Source: Planctomycetota bacterium (GTDB taxonomy: Bacteria; Planctomycetota; Phycisphaerae; Phycisphaerales; UBA1924). Taken from it: a stretch of DNA of 64,000 bases. The notes beneath the pieces are model-generated. The model ran no database searches, was not told the DNA's origin, and saw nothing but the letters and a program-made list of their open reading frames with translations. Where the stretch lies: NCBI GenBank assembly GCA_014584315.1, contig JACTNA010000026.1, forward strand, positions 1 to 64,000. Direction: 5' to 3'. The translations under genes and the position numbers were made by a program. This document shows, piece by piece, positions 51,735-60,662 of the stretch. Position 1 is the stretch's first letter. Every line of letters begins with the position of its first letter.

Positions 51735-53321
51735 GTGCATGTCGGCATCCCGAAGGAAGTGCATCGAGGCGAGCGTCGGGTCGCCGCCACGCCGCAGACG
51801 GTGATGCGGTACCGCAAGGCCGGGTTGGGCGTGCTGGTCGAGCGTGGCGCGGGCGAGTCCGCGGGTTGCTCCGACGCGGCGTACGTTGAGGCCGGCGCGG
51901 AGATCGTCGAAGACGCCCGCGACCTCTGGCTGCGTGCCGACCTGGTCGCGAAGGTGCGCGCGCCCGAGGAGCACCCCGCGCTGGGCGTCCACGAGGCGGA
52001 CCTGATCCGCGAGGGCGGACGGCTGATCTGCTTCGTCTGGCCGGGGCAGCATCAGGAGTTGCTCGAGCGGCTGGCGGCGCGGCGGGCGACCGTCCTGGCC
52101 ATGGACTGCGTGCCGCGCATCACGCGGGCGCAGAAGATGGACGCGCTCAGTGCCATGGCCAACGTGGCGGGGTACAGGGCGGTCGTCGAGGCCGCCCACC
52201 ACCTGCCGCGGTTCTTTGCGGGGCAGATGACGGCTGCCGGGCGGGTCGATCCGGCCAAGGTGCTCGTCATCGGGGCCGGCGTGGCGGGGTTGTCCGCCAT
52301 CGGGGCGGCCCGAAGCCTCGGGGCGATCGTGCGCGCGTTCGACACCCGCGCCGCGACGCGCGATCAGGTCCGCAGCATGGGCGCGGAGTTCCTCGAACTG
52401 CGCGTCGAGGAGGAGGGCGAGGGGGGCGGGGGCTACGGCAAGGAGATGTCGAAGGCCTACATCGAGGCGGAGATGGCCCTGTTCGCGGCCCAGGCGATGG
52501 ACGTGGACGTGATCGTCACGACCGCGCTCATCCCGGGCAAGCGTGCGCCCGTGCTCGTCACCGCGGGCATGGTCGAGAGCATGAGGCCCGGCTCGGTCGT
52601 TGTGGACCTGGCGGCGGAGCAGGGCGGAAACTGCGCGCTCACGCGGCCGGACGAGGTGGTCGAGCACAAGGGCGTGACGATCATCGGGTTCACGGACCTG
52701 CCCAGCCGCATGGCAAGCCAGTCGAGCCAGTTGTACGCCACGACGGTGATGCACCTCGTCGAGGCGCTGGGGGCGGGCCTGGAGCCGGACGTGGGCGACG
52801 AGGTCGTGCGGGGCGCGCTGGTTACGCACCGGGGCGAAATCACCTGGCCTCCGCCGAAGCCCGAAGCGGAGCCGGTCGTCGCCACGGGGCGCGAGCGGAC
52901 TGAGTCGACGCGGCACGCCGCCACGCCCGCGGCGGAGGCGAAGAGGCCCCGCTCGTGGCAGAGGGCGTTCTGGCTCGGGCTCGCGGGCGTGGTGTTGCTG
53001 GTGGTGGGACTGACCGCGCCGCCCGCGTTGCTCTCGCACATGACGGTGTTCGTGCTGGCGTGCTTCGTCGGGTGGCTGGTCGTGTGGAACGTCACGCCCG
53101 CGCTGCACACGCCGCTGATGAGCATCACGAACGCGATCAGCGGCATCATCGTCATCGGCGGGATGCTCCACCTGACCGGGCACGACCGCGGGTTGCCGGC
53201 GGTGCTGGGGATGGTCGCGGTGCTGGTGGCCACGGTGAACGTCGCCGGCGGGTTCCTGGTCACGCGCCGGATGCTCGCGATGTTCAGGAAGCACGCCCCG
53301 GCCGGAGGGACCCGCGCGTGA
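51735..53321 (+). CDS. pntA: NAD(P) transhydrogenase subunit alpha
   Basis: PntA with PntB couples proton flow to hydride transfer from NADH to NADP. The 528-residue product is the fused form. Domain I (about 1-380) has [40 protein letters not shown] (NAD-binding, about 173) and the mobile-loop region with [21 protein letters not shown] low-complexity linker (about 385-415) leads to the membrane part with four helices (about 417-520). The GTG start follows GGAGAAG, and pntB overlaps by 4 bases. Confidence 0.96.
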   Translation: MHVGIPKEVHRGERRVAATPQTVMRYRKAGLGVLVERGAGESAGCSDAAYVEAGAEIVEDARDLWLRADLVAKVRAPEEHPALGVHEADLIREGGRLICFVWPGQHQELLERLAARRATVLAMDCVPRITRAQKMDALSAMANVAGYRAVVEAAHHLPRFFAGQMTAAGRVDPAKVLVIGAGVAGLSAIGAARSLGAIVRAFDTRAATRDQVRSMGAEFLELRVEEEGEGGGGYGKEMSKAYIEAEMALFAAQAMDVDVIVTTALIPGKRAPVLVTAGMVESMRPGSVVVDLAAEQGGNCALTRPDEVVEHKGVTIIGFTDLPSRMASQSSQLYATTVMHLVEALGAGLEPDVGDEVVRGALVTHRGEITWPPPKPEAEPVVATGRERTESTRHAATPAAEAKRPRSWQRAFWLGLAGVVLLVVGLTAPPALLSHMTVFVLACFVGWLVVWNVTPALHTPLMSITNAISGIIVIGGMLHLTGHDRGLPAVLGMVAVLVATVNVAGGFLVTRRMLAMFRKHAPAGGTRA

Positions 53322-54715
53322 TGCCGCAGAGCATGGTGACGGCGTCCTACATCGCGGCCAGCGCACTCTTCATCCTCGCGCTGGGCGGGCTGTCTCGCCC
53401 GGAGACGGCCCGGCGCGGCGTGGCGTGCGGCATCGCGGGCATGGCGCTGGCCCTGATCGCCACGACGCTCGGCGAGCGAGTGGGCGACTACGCCTTGCTC
53501 GCGGGCGCGATGGTCCCGGCGGTGATCGTCGGCGCGGTGGTCGCGGCGCGGGTCCGCATGACCGCCATGCCGCAACTCGTCGCGATCCTGCACAGTTTCG
53601 TCGGGCTTGCGGCCGTGCTGGTGGCTGTCGCGGGGCACGTCGAGCCGCACGCCGCGCTCGCGGGCTCTGGCGAGGTCGTGCACCGCGTCGAGGTGTATCT
53701 CGGGGCCTGCATCGGGTCGATCACGTTCACCGGCTCCGTCGTGGCGTTCCTGAAGTTGCAGGGCCTCGTGAGCGGCAAGCCCTTGATCCTGCCCGCACGC
53801 CACGCCGCCAACGCCGCCATGCTGCTGGCGACGATCGTGCTGGGCGTCCGCTACGGCATGGCCACCGGCGAAGCGGGCATGGTCGAGTTGCTCGTCGCCA
53901 CCGCCATCACCGGCGTGCTGGGCATGCACCTGGTTGCGGCGATCGGCGGGGCGGACATGCCCGTCGTGGTCTCGATGCTCAACAGTTACTCGGGCTGGGC
54001 GGCGTCGGCGGCGGGGTTCATGCTGGAGAACGACCTGCTCATCGTGACCGGCGCACTGGTCGGCAGCAGCGGCGCGATCCTGAGTTACATCATGTGCCGC
54101 GGCATGAACCGATCGTTCATCAGCGTCATCCTCGGCGGCTTCGGGACGGAGGGTGGCGCCGCGCCCCCCGGCACGGCCCCGGCCGGGGACGTCACCTCGA
54201 TCGACGCCCCGACCGCCGTTTCGCTGCTGCGATCCGCCCGGAGCGTGGTGATCGTGCCCGGCTACGGCATGGCGGTCGCGCAGGCGCAGCACGCCTTGGC
54301 GGAGTGCGTTCGCGTGCTGGAGTCCTCGGGCGTCCGCGTGCGCTTCGCGATCCACCCGGTCGCGGGGAGGCTGCCCGGGCACATGAACGTCCTGCTCGCC
54401 GAGGCGGGCGTGCCGTACGACGGCGTGCTCGAGATGGAGGAGATCAACCCGGACTTTCCCGAGACGGACGTCGCGCTGGTGATCGGGGCGAATGACATCG
54501 TGAACCCCGCGGCCCAGGACGACCCCGGAAGCCCGATCGCCGGGATGCCCGTGCTCGAAGTCTGGAAGGCCCGCACCGTGATCGTGATGAAGCGCGGGAT
54601 GGCGACCGGCTACGCGGGCGTGGACAACCCGCTGTTCTATCGTGAGAACACGCGGATGCTCTTCGGCGACGCGAAGAAGGTCGTCGAGGCCCTGCTCGCG
54701 GGGCTTCGTTCGTAG
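53318..54715 (+). CDS. pntB: NAD(P) transhydrogenase subunit beta
   Basis: The 465-residue product has eight or nine membrane helices (about 8-265), with [38 protein letters not shown] and [15 protein letters not shown] in the proton channel. The NADP-binding domain III (about 290-465) has [43 protein letters not shown] and [30 protein letters not shown]. Its GTG overlaps the pntA stop (GTGA) and is followed directly by an ATG; GGAGGG lies 8 bases before the GTG. Confidence 0.96.
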   Translation: MMPQSMVTASYIAASALFILALGGLSRPETARRGVACGIAGMALALIATTLGERVGDYALLAGAMVPAVIVGAVVAARVRMTAMPQLVAILHSFVGLAAVLVAVAGHVEPHAALAGSGEVVHRVEVYLGACIGSITFTGSVVAFLKLQGLVSGKPLILPARHAANAAMLLATIVLGVRYGMATGEAGMVELLVATAITGVLGMHLVAAIGGADMPVVVSMLNSYSGWAASAAGFMLENDLLIVTGALVGSSGAILSYIMCRGMNRSFISVILGGFGTEGGAAPPGTAPAGDVTSIDAPTAVSLLRSARSVVIVPGYGMAVAQAQHALAECVRVLESSGVRVRFAIHPVAGRLPGHMNVLLAEAGVPYDGVLEMEEINPDFPETDVALVIGANDIVNPAAQDDPGSPIAGMPVLEVWKARTVIVMKRGMATGYAGVDNPLFYRENTRMLFGDAKKVVEALLAGLRS

Positions 54716-54755
54716 CGGGTTCGTGTCTGTGGACGATCGTGCCCCGCCCTGCCGA

Positions 54756-54761
54756 TAGACT
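54756..54761 (+). promoter_or_regulatory. Putative -10 (TAGACT) of the FG-GAP protein gene
   Basis: TAGACT lies 41 bases before the ATG at 54803 and would give a leader of about 35 bases. Confidence 0.4.
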
Positions 54762-54802
54762 TGGTCCGGCCGGGTGGCCGCGCGCACAGGCAGGATTCCG
54801 CG

Positions 54803-57800
54803 ATGAACAAGCCCAGCATCGGTCTCCGCTCCCGCCCCGAAAGCCCCGTCGCCGACCCGTGCCGGCACGAGCCGCTCGAGTCTCGGGTGCTGCTCGCCAT
54901 CGTGTACGACGCGCCGACCACGCCCGTGGGCGAAGCGCCGACCGGGCTTGTCGTCGCGGACTTCGACGACGACGGCATCCTCGACGCGGCCACGGCGGAC
55001 TTCGACTCGAATACCGTGACGGTCCTGCTCGGTCGGGGCGACGGCTCGTTCACGCACGCGCAGACGCTGGAAGCGCTCGGCTCGGTGTCGCGCATCGTGT
55101 CGGGCGACGTGAACGGCGACGGCAACCTCGACCTTGTCGCCAGCGAGTTCGGCAACAACTCGATCGCCATCTTCCTCGGCAACGGCGACGGGACGTTCGC
55201 CGACGCGACGCGCGTCGCCGGCAACGGAGGGCCGGTCGGGCTGGCGCTCGCGGACCTGAACGGCGACGGCGACCTCGACCTTGTGACGACGAACTTCCTG
55301 CTCAACTTCGTCGGCGTGTACTTCGGGGACGGCGCCGGTGGCTTCGGGCCGGTGACGCTGCTGGCGGGCGGGACGTCGCCGCGCGCCGTCGCGGTCGGCG
55401 ACCTGTCGGGCAACGGCGCCCCGGACCTCGTCGTCGCGGCTTCGGGCGACGACGCCATCCGCGTCTTCATCAACGACGGCACGGGCACGTTCGCCGCGCC
55501 CGTCCTGTACCTCGTCGGCCAGAACCCCGAGGATGTGGCGCTGGGCGACGTGAACGGCGACGGCCACCTCGACGTCGTCGTCGCCTGCGCCGATGACAAC
55601 GTGGTCACGGCCAGGCTCAACGACGGCGCCGGCGCTCTGACGAACCCGGGGTTCCTGGTGTCCGTGGGGGCCAGGCCGCGATCCGTCGCGCTGGCCGATC
55701 TGGACGGCGACGGCCGCCTCGACTTCATCACGGGGAACGCGGACGCCAACAACGTGCAGGTCGGCTTCGGGCAAGGCAACGGCAACTTCACGCCCGCCCC
55801 GGCGTTCCTCGTCGGACAGGGGCCGCGTGGAGTGACGCTAAAGGACATGGACGAGGATGGAACGCTCGACGTCGTGGTCGTCAATGAGGAGAGCGACACC
55901 CTCACCGTGCTCTTCGGCACCGGAGACGGCGAGTTCGCCGCCCGGAGGGACTCCGCGACGGGCGCGCCGGTGGGCGCAGCGATGGCCGCCGCGGACCTCG
56001 ACGGCGACGGTCGCGACGATCTGGTCGCGGCGTTCCCCGAGGACGGCACGGTCCGCGTCTACTTCTCCGATGGGCTGGGCATCTTCCTGGCCGGCCCGAC
56101 CTTCGCGACCGGCGGCAGGCCCGTTTTCGTGGCGATCGGCGACCTGAACGGCGACGGCCATGCCGATCTCGCGGTCAGTCTCCACCAGGACAACGCGGTG
56201 GCGATCTTCAACGGCGACGGCGCGGGCGGGTTCGCCGCGGGCGGCGTCCTCGCAACGTCCGACGGCCCGCAGGAAGTCCGCATCGGCGACATGGACGGCG
56301 ACGGGCTGCCGGACCTGGTCGTCGCGTGCTCGACCGCGTCGGTGATCGACGTGCTCGTCAACGACGGGAGCGGATCGTTCGCTGCGCCCGTCTCGATCGC
56401 CGTGCCGGGGAATCCGGTCTCGACCAGGCTCGCCGACCTCGATGAAGACGGCGATCTCGACATCGCCATGGTGACCTCGACGGGCGGCGCTGCGCTGCAA
56501 TGGCTCCGCAACAACGGCGGCCTGAACTTCATCGGGCCGTCGATCGCCGCGGACCTTGGAGGCCTGGGTGTTCGCCTCGCGCTCGCGGACCTCGACGGCG
56601 ACGGCGATGTGGATGCGGTCGCGACGACCACCGAAGGGAAGGTCGTGGTCTGGCGCAACAACGGGTTGGGCTTCTACTCGCCCGCCGGCATCTCCGTGGA
56701 GGTGGGCGACGGCGCCGGCGCCATCGAGTTCGCCGATGTGAACGTGGACGGTCGGCCGGACGCGATCGTCGCGGTGCAAGGCTCGGACCGCGTGGCCGTG
56801 CTCGAGGGCGATGGCGGCCTCGGGTTCCTGTTGCCGATCGTCTCCCACGCTGTCGGCGCAAGCCCCGCCGGACTGGCCGTCGGAAGGTTCGCGGGGAGCG
56901 CCTACCTCGGCGTCGCGACGCTCAGCGCGACAGACGGCGCCATCAGCGCGTACGACAACACCCGAACGCCGTCGAGCATCGACGGGTTGCAGTCCACCCT
57001 CCTGACGCTCACGCGCGATGAGCCGTTCACGCTCTCGGTGCAGGCGCGCGACAACCCGGCCTCGATCCGCCGCGTCGTGTTCTGGGCCGACTTCAACGGC
57101 AACGGCGACCCGGACGAAGGCGAAACGCTCGGCACGGACGAGAACGGCGAAGACGGTTGGTCGATCCTCGCCGTGCTCGGCAGCGGCGCACCGCTCGGCC
57201 CTGGACTGACGATCCTCGCACGCGGCGTTGACTTCGCGGGCGTCGAAACAAACCAACTCACGCTCGACCTTACGGTCATCTACTCACTGCTCGCCGCCGA
57301 CGGCGCGGTTGTCTCCGGCGTGCAGGGCGAGGACGGCCGCTATTACGTCGGCGCCAGGAACTCGGACAACCGCCCGCTGCTCTACCGGCAGATCGACGCC
57401 GGCAGCGAATCGTGGGACGCCCGCGACCTCCAGGCGGCGACCGGATCGCCGACGCTCATCGGCGACGTGGCTTTCTTCGTGGACGCGAAGGACGATTTGC
57501 TCTACGCGGCGGCGGTGTCGGCGGACGGCCTGCTGCTCTTCGTGCTGCGCAACGGGGCCTGGAGTTTCCGCAACCTCTCGGCCGAGGCCGTGCTGGGCGA
57601 AGCGCTCACGGGCCAGATGACGGTGTTCGTGGACACGGCGGACATCGCGCACATCGCCGTCATCGCCGAATCCGGGAGTCTCCTGCTCTTCGTGCAGACG
57701 GGGGCGGTGAATCCTGACGGCGGGTTCGTGTGGACGCTCGCGAACCTCAGCACGGACCACCTCGCGCCGCAGGCCATGTCCACCCCGGGCTTCGTCGGTC

Positions 57801-58426
57801 GCATCACGAGTTACGTGACCAGCTGGAACGCCCGAAACATCGTCGGTGTGGACGCCTCGGGCCGATTGCACACGGTCTGGATCGCGGACGCCGAGGGCTT
57901 CACGCTCTGGCGCACGGACGATCTCTCCGCGATCACCGGCGCGCCGACCATCACCGGCGGCCTGACCATCTACCTCACCTCGTGGGACGGCATCAACATC
58001 GCCGGCACGGACGAGTCCGGCTCGGTGCTCGTCACGTGGTGGGTGCCGCAGTTCGGCGGCGACTGGGAGGTCAGCGACCTCACCGACCTGTTCGATGGCC
58101 CCCAACTCGCCGTCGGCTCGCTGACGAGTTACGTTACCCCGTGGGGCGGGCTGAACGTCGCCGGCGTTGGGCCGGACGGCGACCTCGTCATCTACTGGTG
58201 GGTGCCGCAGTTCGAGGGCGAATGGGTCGTCAGTTCCTTCGACGAGGTGCTCCCCGGCGGCTCGCCCCGCCCGGACGGGGGCGGGCTGAGCGGCTACGCC
58301 GCGTCGGACGGAAGGCTCAATGTCTTCGGGCAGAGCGAGGATCGCGCGATCATCCGCTACCACTGGGATCCGGGCACCGACGTGTGGACGCCGGAGAACC
58401 TGACGGAGGTCGCCGAACGCACGTGA
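54803..58426 (+). CDS. Giant exported FG-GAP/VCBS repeat protein with C-terminal propeller-like domain
   Basis: The 1207-residue protein has an N-terminal LEP-type motif (HEPLESRVLLA, about 24-34). Around a dozen FG-GAP/VCBS-type repeats follow (about 45-700), each with a D-x-D/N-x-DG-x-x-D calcium loop such as DFDDDGILD, DVNGDGNLD, DLNGDGDLD and DLDGDGRLD. A segment with FNGNGDPDEGETLGTDENGED comes next (about 770). Residues about 820-1207 are seven repeats of about 50 residues (SYVTSWNxxNIxGxDxxGxLHTVW, YLTSWDGINIAG, WWVPQFGGDW) that match the cyclophilin gene product at 34147. Likely a surface or secreted adhesion-type scaffold; function unknown. Confidence 0.88.
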   Translation: MNKPSIGLRSRPESPVADPCRHEPLESRVLLAIVYDAPTTPVGEAPTGLVVADFDDDGILDAATADFDSNTVTVLLGRGDGSFTHAQTLEALGSVSRIVSGDVNGDGNLDLVASEFGNNSIAIFLGNGDGTFADATRVAGNGGPVGLALADLNGDGDLDLVTTNFLLNFVGVYFGDGAGGFGPVTLLAGGTSPRAVAVGDLSGNGAPDLVVAASGDDAIRVFINDGTGTFAAPVLYLVGQNPEDVALGDVNGDGHLDVVVACADDNVVTARLNDGAGALTNPGFLVSVGARPRSVALADLDGDGRLDFITGNADANNVQVGFGQGNGNFTPAPAFLVGQGPRGVTLKDMDEDGTLDVVVVNEESDTLTVLFGTGDGEFAARRDSATGAPVGAAMAAADLDGDGRDDLVAAFPEDGTVRVYFSDGLGIFLAGPTFATGGRPVFVAIGDLNGDGHADLAVSLHQDNAVAIFNGDGAGGFAAGGVLATSDGPQEVRIGDMDGDGLPDLVVACSTASVIDVLVNDGSGSFAAPVSIAVPGNPVSTRLADLDEDGDLDIAMVTSTGGAALQWLRNNGGLNFIGPSIAADLGGLGVRLALADLDGDGDVDAVATTTEGKVVVWRNNGLGFYSPAGISVEVGDGAGAIEFADVNVDGRPDAIVAVQGSDRVAVLEGDGGLGFLLPIVSHAVGASPAGLAVGRFAGSAYLGVATLSATDGAISAYDNTRTPSSIDGLQSTLLTLTRDEPFTLSVQARDNPASIRRVVFWADFNGNGDPDEGETLGTDENGEDGWSILAVLGSGAPLGPGLTILARGVDFAGVETNQLTLDLTVIYSLLAADGAVVSGVQGEDGRYYVGARNSDNRPLLYRQIDAGSESWDARDLQAATGSPTLIGDVAFFVDAKDDLLYAAAVSADGLLLFVLRNGAWSFRNLSAEAVLGEALTGQMTVFVDTADIAHIAVIAESGSLLLFVQTGAVNPDGGFVWTLANLSTDHLAPQAMSTPGFVGRITSYVTSWNARNIVGVDASGRLHTVWIADAEGFTLWRTDDLSAITGAPTITGGLTIYLTSWDGINIAGTDESGSVLVTWWVPQFGGDWEVSDLTDLFDGPQLAVGSLTSYVTPWGGLNVAGVGPDGDLVIYWWVPQFEGEWVVSSFDEVLPGGSPRPDGGGLSGYAASDGRLNVFGQSEDRAIIRYHWDPGTDVWTPENLTEVAERT

Positions 58427-58449
58427 GTCTCGCGCCGCATGGTCCTCGA

Positions 58450-59196
58450 TCAACCGCCGCACGCGGCCACCAGCCGACGGAACACGCCCAGCCCCGCGCT
58501 CTCCTGCTCCGTGCGCTCGGGGTGCCACTGCACGCCGACGTAGAATGTGCGCTCGGGATCCCACACGGCCTCGATCACCCCATCCGCCGAACGCGCCAGC
58601 ACGCGCAGCCCTCCGGAGTCGGAGATGGCCTGCCGGTGCCGGCTGAAGACGTGGAGCGGCACGGCGTCGAACAGCGGGGGAGGTGACCCGTTCACCGCCG
58701 GCAGGATCTCATGCGTCCGGTCCCAGTGCGCTTCCGCGATCGCGGGCGACGATTCCTCCATGCGTTGATCGAGCGAGCCGCCCGCGTGCAGCGCCATCAT
58801 CTGCATGCCCAGGCAGACGCCGAGAACGGGCTTATCCCGGCACCGCTGGGCGAGAGCGTCGAGGAGTGCCGTCTCGTACTCCTGCCTGTCGGCGTGGACG
58901 GGCGTGGCGCGAGGGTGCGTCGTGCCGCCGAAAGGCTCCATGCGGGGATCGTCGCCCCCTGTGAGCACGAACGCGGAGAGCCGCCGAGCGTGCTCGGCCG
59001 CGGCGGCACGGGCGGGGGGCAGAAGCACGGGCACGCCGCCCGCCGCGGCGACCGCCCTCACGTAGCGCAGGTACGCGAAGGCGCGCTCGCCGCCGGGGGA
59101 TTCGCAGAGGTCCGTGGTGATGCCCACCAGCGGGGGTTCCGCCATGCGCCAGGTCGTGCCTCGTGCCGCCCGTCCTTCGCCCTGCTTGCCGGCCAT
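58450..59196 (-). CDS. Class I glutamine-amidotransferase-like hydrolase (PuuD/peptidase C26 type)
   Basis: The 248-residue product from the ATG at 59196 has the C26 pattern: PLVGITTDL, RYVRAVAAAGGVPVLLPP, FVLTGGDDPRMEPF, the nucleophile in PVLGVCLGMQMM (Cys128) and the histidine-glutamate pair in GVQWHPER (His225, Glu227). Family members hydrolyse gamma-glutamyl bonds, for example gamma-glutamyl-GABA in polyamine breakdown. The ATG at 59145 (MAEPPLVG) is an alternative start. 59196 is preferred because of the minus-strand TAGAGT 7 bases before it. It is divergent from the DUF4340-like gene. Confidence 0.9.
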   Translation of the reverse strand: MAGKQGEGRAARGTTWRMAEPPLVGITTDLCESPGGERAFAYLRYVRAVAAAGGVPVLLPPARAAAAEHARRLSAFVLTGGDDPRMEPFGGTTHPRATPVHADRQEYETALLDALAQRCRDKPVLGVCLGMQMMALHAGGSLDQRMEESSPAIAEAHWDRTHEILPAVNGSPPPLFDAVPLHVFSRHRQAISDSGGLRVLARSADGVIEAVWDPERTFYVGVQWHPERTEQESAGLGVFRRLVAACGG

Positions 59197-59203
59197 CAAC
59201 GCC

Positions 59204-59209
59204 ACTCTA
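59204..59209 (-). promoter_or_regulatory. Putative -10 (TAGAGT), minus strand
   Basis: The minus-strand TAGAGT is followed after 7 bases by the ATG at 59196. It is the mirror image of the plus-strand copy at 59233. Confidence 0.5.
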
Positions 59210-59232
59210 TCGCGCGCACGGGAGTTGTGCGG

Positions 59233-59238
59233 TAGAGT
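59233..59238 (+). promoter_or_regulatory. Putative -10 (TAGAGT), plus strand
   Basis: TAGAGT is followed after 6 bases by the GTG at 59245 with no Shine-Dalgarno. Confidence 0.5.
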
Positions 59239-59244
59239 TCCCCC

Positions 59245-60651
59245 GTGCGACGCCTGAGGCTCGTGTTCGTGCTGCTGAGTCTCGCCCTGCTCGGGGCGGC
59301 GGCGCTCGTGCTGCTCTCTCGACCCGCGCCCGGTGGGACGATCACCCTGCTCAGTCTCGTGCCGTCGCAGGTCGAGTCGATCCGCCTCGACGCGGCGGGT
59401 CAGCCCCCGATCATCGTCCGACAGGAGGGCCATCGGCGAGAATGGATGATCGTGGTCGGGTCCGAGGGTGTGGATTCGCGCTGGCCCGCCTCGGAAGCGC
59501 GCGTTCGCGCCGCGCTCCGAGTCCTGTCCGCGCTCTCGGGTGAGGCCGCCCACCCGCTCTCCGACGCCGAGGTCGGTTCGGTCGTGACCATCACGGGCAC
59601 GGACGGTTCCGAGTGGCGGCTGCGGCTCGCGGCCCAGACGCTCGCTGGCCGCGGACGCATCCACGTCGCGGCCCCAACCGGTGAGATCGTGCACGCTCTC
59701 GTGGACGACGACGTTCACGCGATGTTGGCATGGCAGCACGTTATGCAGTGGCGAGACTCGCGCGCGCTGCCGGGGCTGGATGGCGCCGCCTCACGGTTCC
59801 GGGCCGTCACGGGCGAGAGCGAGTTGAGGCTCGCGTCGGTGCGCGGACGCTGGGGGATGCAATCCCCGTTTGTCGCTCCGGCCGAACCGAGGATCGTTCA
59901 GGAGTTGTTGCGCTCGGTCGAGGCCTTGGCAGTGATCCGCTTCCGGGACGGACAGGACGCCGCGGTGACAGGCCGCCCGCTGCTCATCATCGAGGTCGAG
60001 ACCGACCTCCCCTCGCCGACCGGCGATGAGCGCGACCGGAGGGTGATCGTGCGGCGGCTCTCGGTGCTGGAGCCTGCCGACGCCTCAGGAGTGCGTTACG
60101 TTGCGCGCAGCGAGGCGTTCGCCCTCGCGCCCCAGACGCGGGCGATCGAGGCGATCGCCGGGCCGGCGTTCGTCGAGGTCGCCGCCGACGCGCTCTCCGC
60201 CCTGCCCCTCGACCCGGAGGTGTTCATCGCGAGGCGCGCGGTCGCCGTCCCACCGGCGGACGTCGGCCGCGTCGAACTCGGACTTCTCGTGCTCGAACGC
60301 ACCCACCAGGGGTGGGTGCGGATCGACGGCGATCGCCCGGTTCCGGTCGCCGACGAGCACGCGGCCGGCCTGGAGGCCCTGCTGACGCTCCTCGCCGATG
60401 TTCCCGCGGATGTCGTCCGCCGAGGGGGTGCGGAGCCACCGACCGGGTTCGAGCAGGTCGCCGTCGTTTCGCTGCGCGGGCTGGACGGCGCAGACCTTGG
60501 CTCGTTCACGCTCGGCGTCGCCCCGCTCGACGCCGGCGCATCGCAGCCCGAGGCTGCCGCCGTGGTGTTCGATCGCGTGGCGATGCGCTTCTACCGCGCC
60601 GCACGCTCCCGCGATGCGATCGCGTGGCTCGCACAGCATCGGCCTGACTGA
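59245..60651 (+). CDS. DUF4340-like membrane-anchored protein
   Basis: The 468-residue product has one N-terminal membrane helix (about 6-26), then repeated beta-rich units with the pattern SLVPSQVESIRLDAAGQPPIIVRQ and VRAALRVLSALSGEAAHPLSDAE. Two further copies of this layout follow near residues 185-235 and 340-400 (PADVGRVELGLLVLERTHQGWVRIDGDRPVPVADEHAAGLEALLTLL). This matches the DUF4340 organisation, whose members often accompany ABC-2 transporters of gliding or exopolysaccharide type. No transporter gene adjoins it here. The family label is a moderate-confidence inference. Confidence 0.65.
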   Translation: MRRLRLVFVLLSLALLGAAALVLLSRPAPGGTITLLSLVPSQVESIRLDAAGQPPIIVRQEGHRREWMIVVGSEGVDSRWPASEARVRAALRVLSALSGEAAHPLSDAEVGSVVTITGTDGSEWRLRLAAQTLAGRGRIHVAAPTGEIVHALVDDDVHAMLAWQHVMQWRDSRALPGLDGAASRFRAVTGESELRLASVRGRWGMQSPFVAPAEPRIVQELLRSVEALAVIRFRDGQDAAVTGRPLLIIEVETDLPSPTGDERDRRVIVRRLSVLEPADASGVRYVARSEAFALAPQTRAIEAIAGPAFVEVAADALSALPLDPEVFIARRAVAVPPADVGRVELGLLVLERTHQGWVRIDGDRPVPVADEHAAGLEALLTLLADVPADVVRRGGAEPPTGFEQVAVVSLRGLDGADLGSFTLGVAPLDAGASQPEAAAVVFDRVAMRFYRAARSRDAIAWLAQHRPD

Positions 60652-60662
60652 ATCCGTGACGG

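Noticed and set aside
52900..53000. Possible fusion or frameshift in pntA
   Set aside because: The low-complexity linker joins the NAD domain to the membrane domain in one frame, as in the single-chain E. coli type; nothing is broken.
48894..53366. Minus-strand open frame of about 1490 codons opposite hrpA and pntA
   Set aside because: Low-complexity composition with no domain; hrpA and pntA on the other strand are certain.
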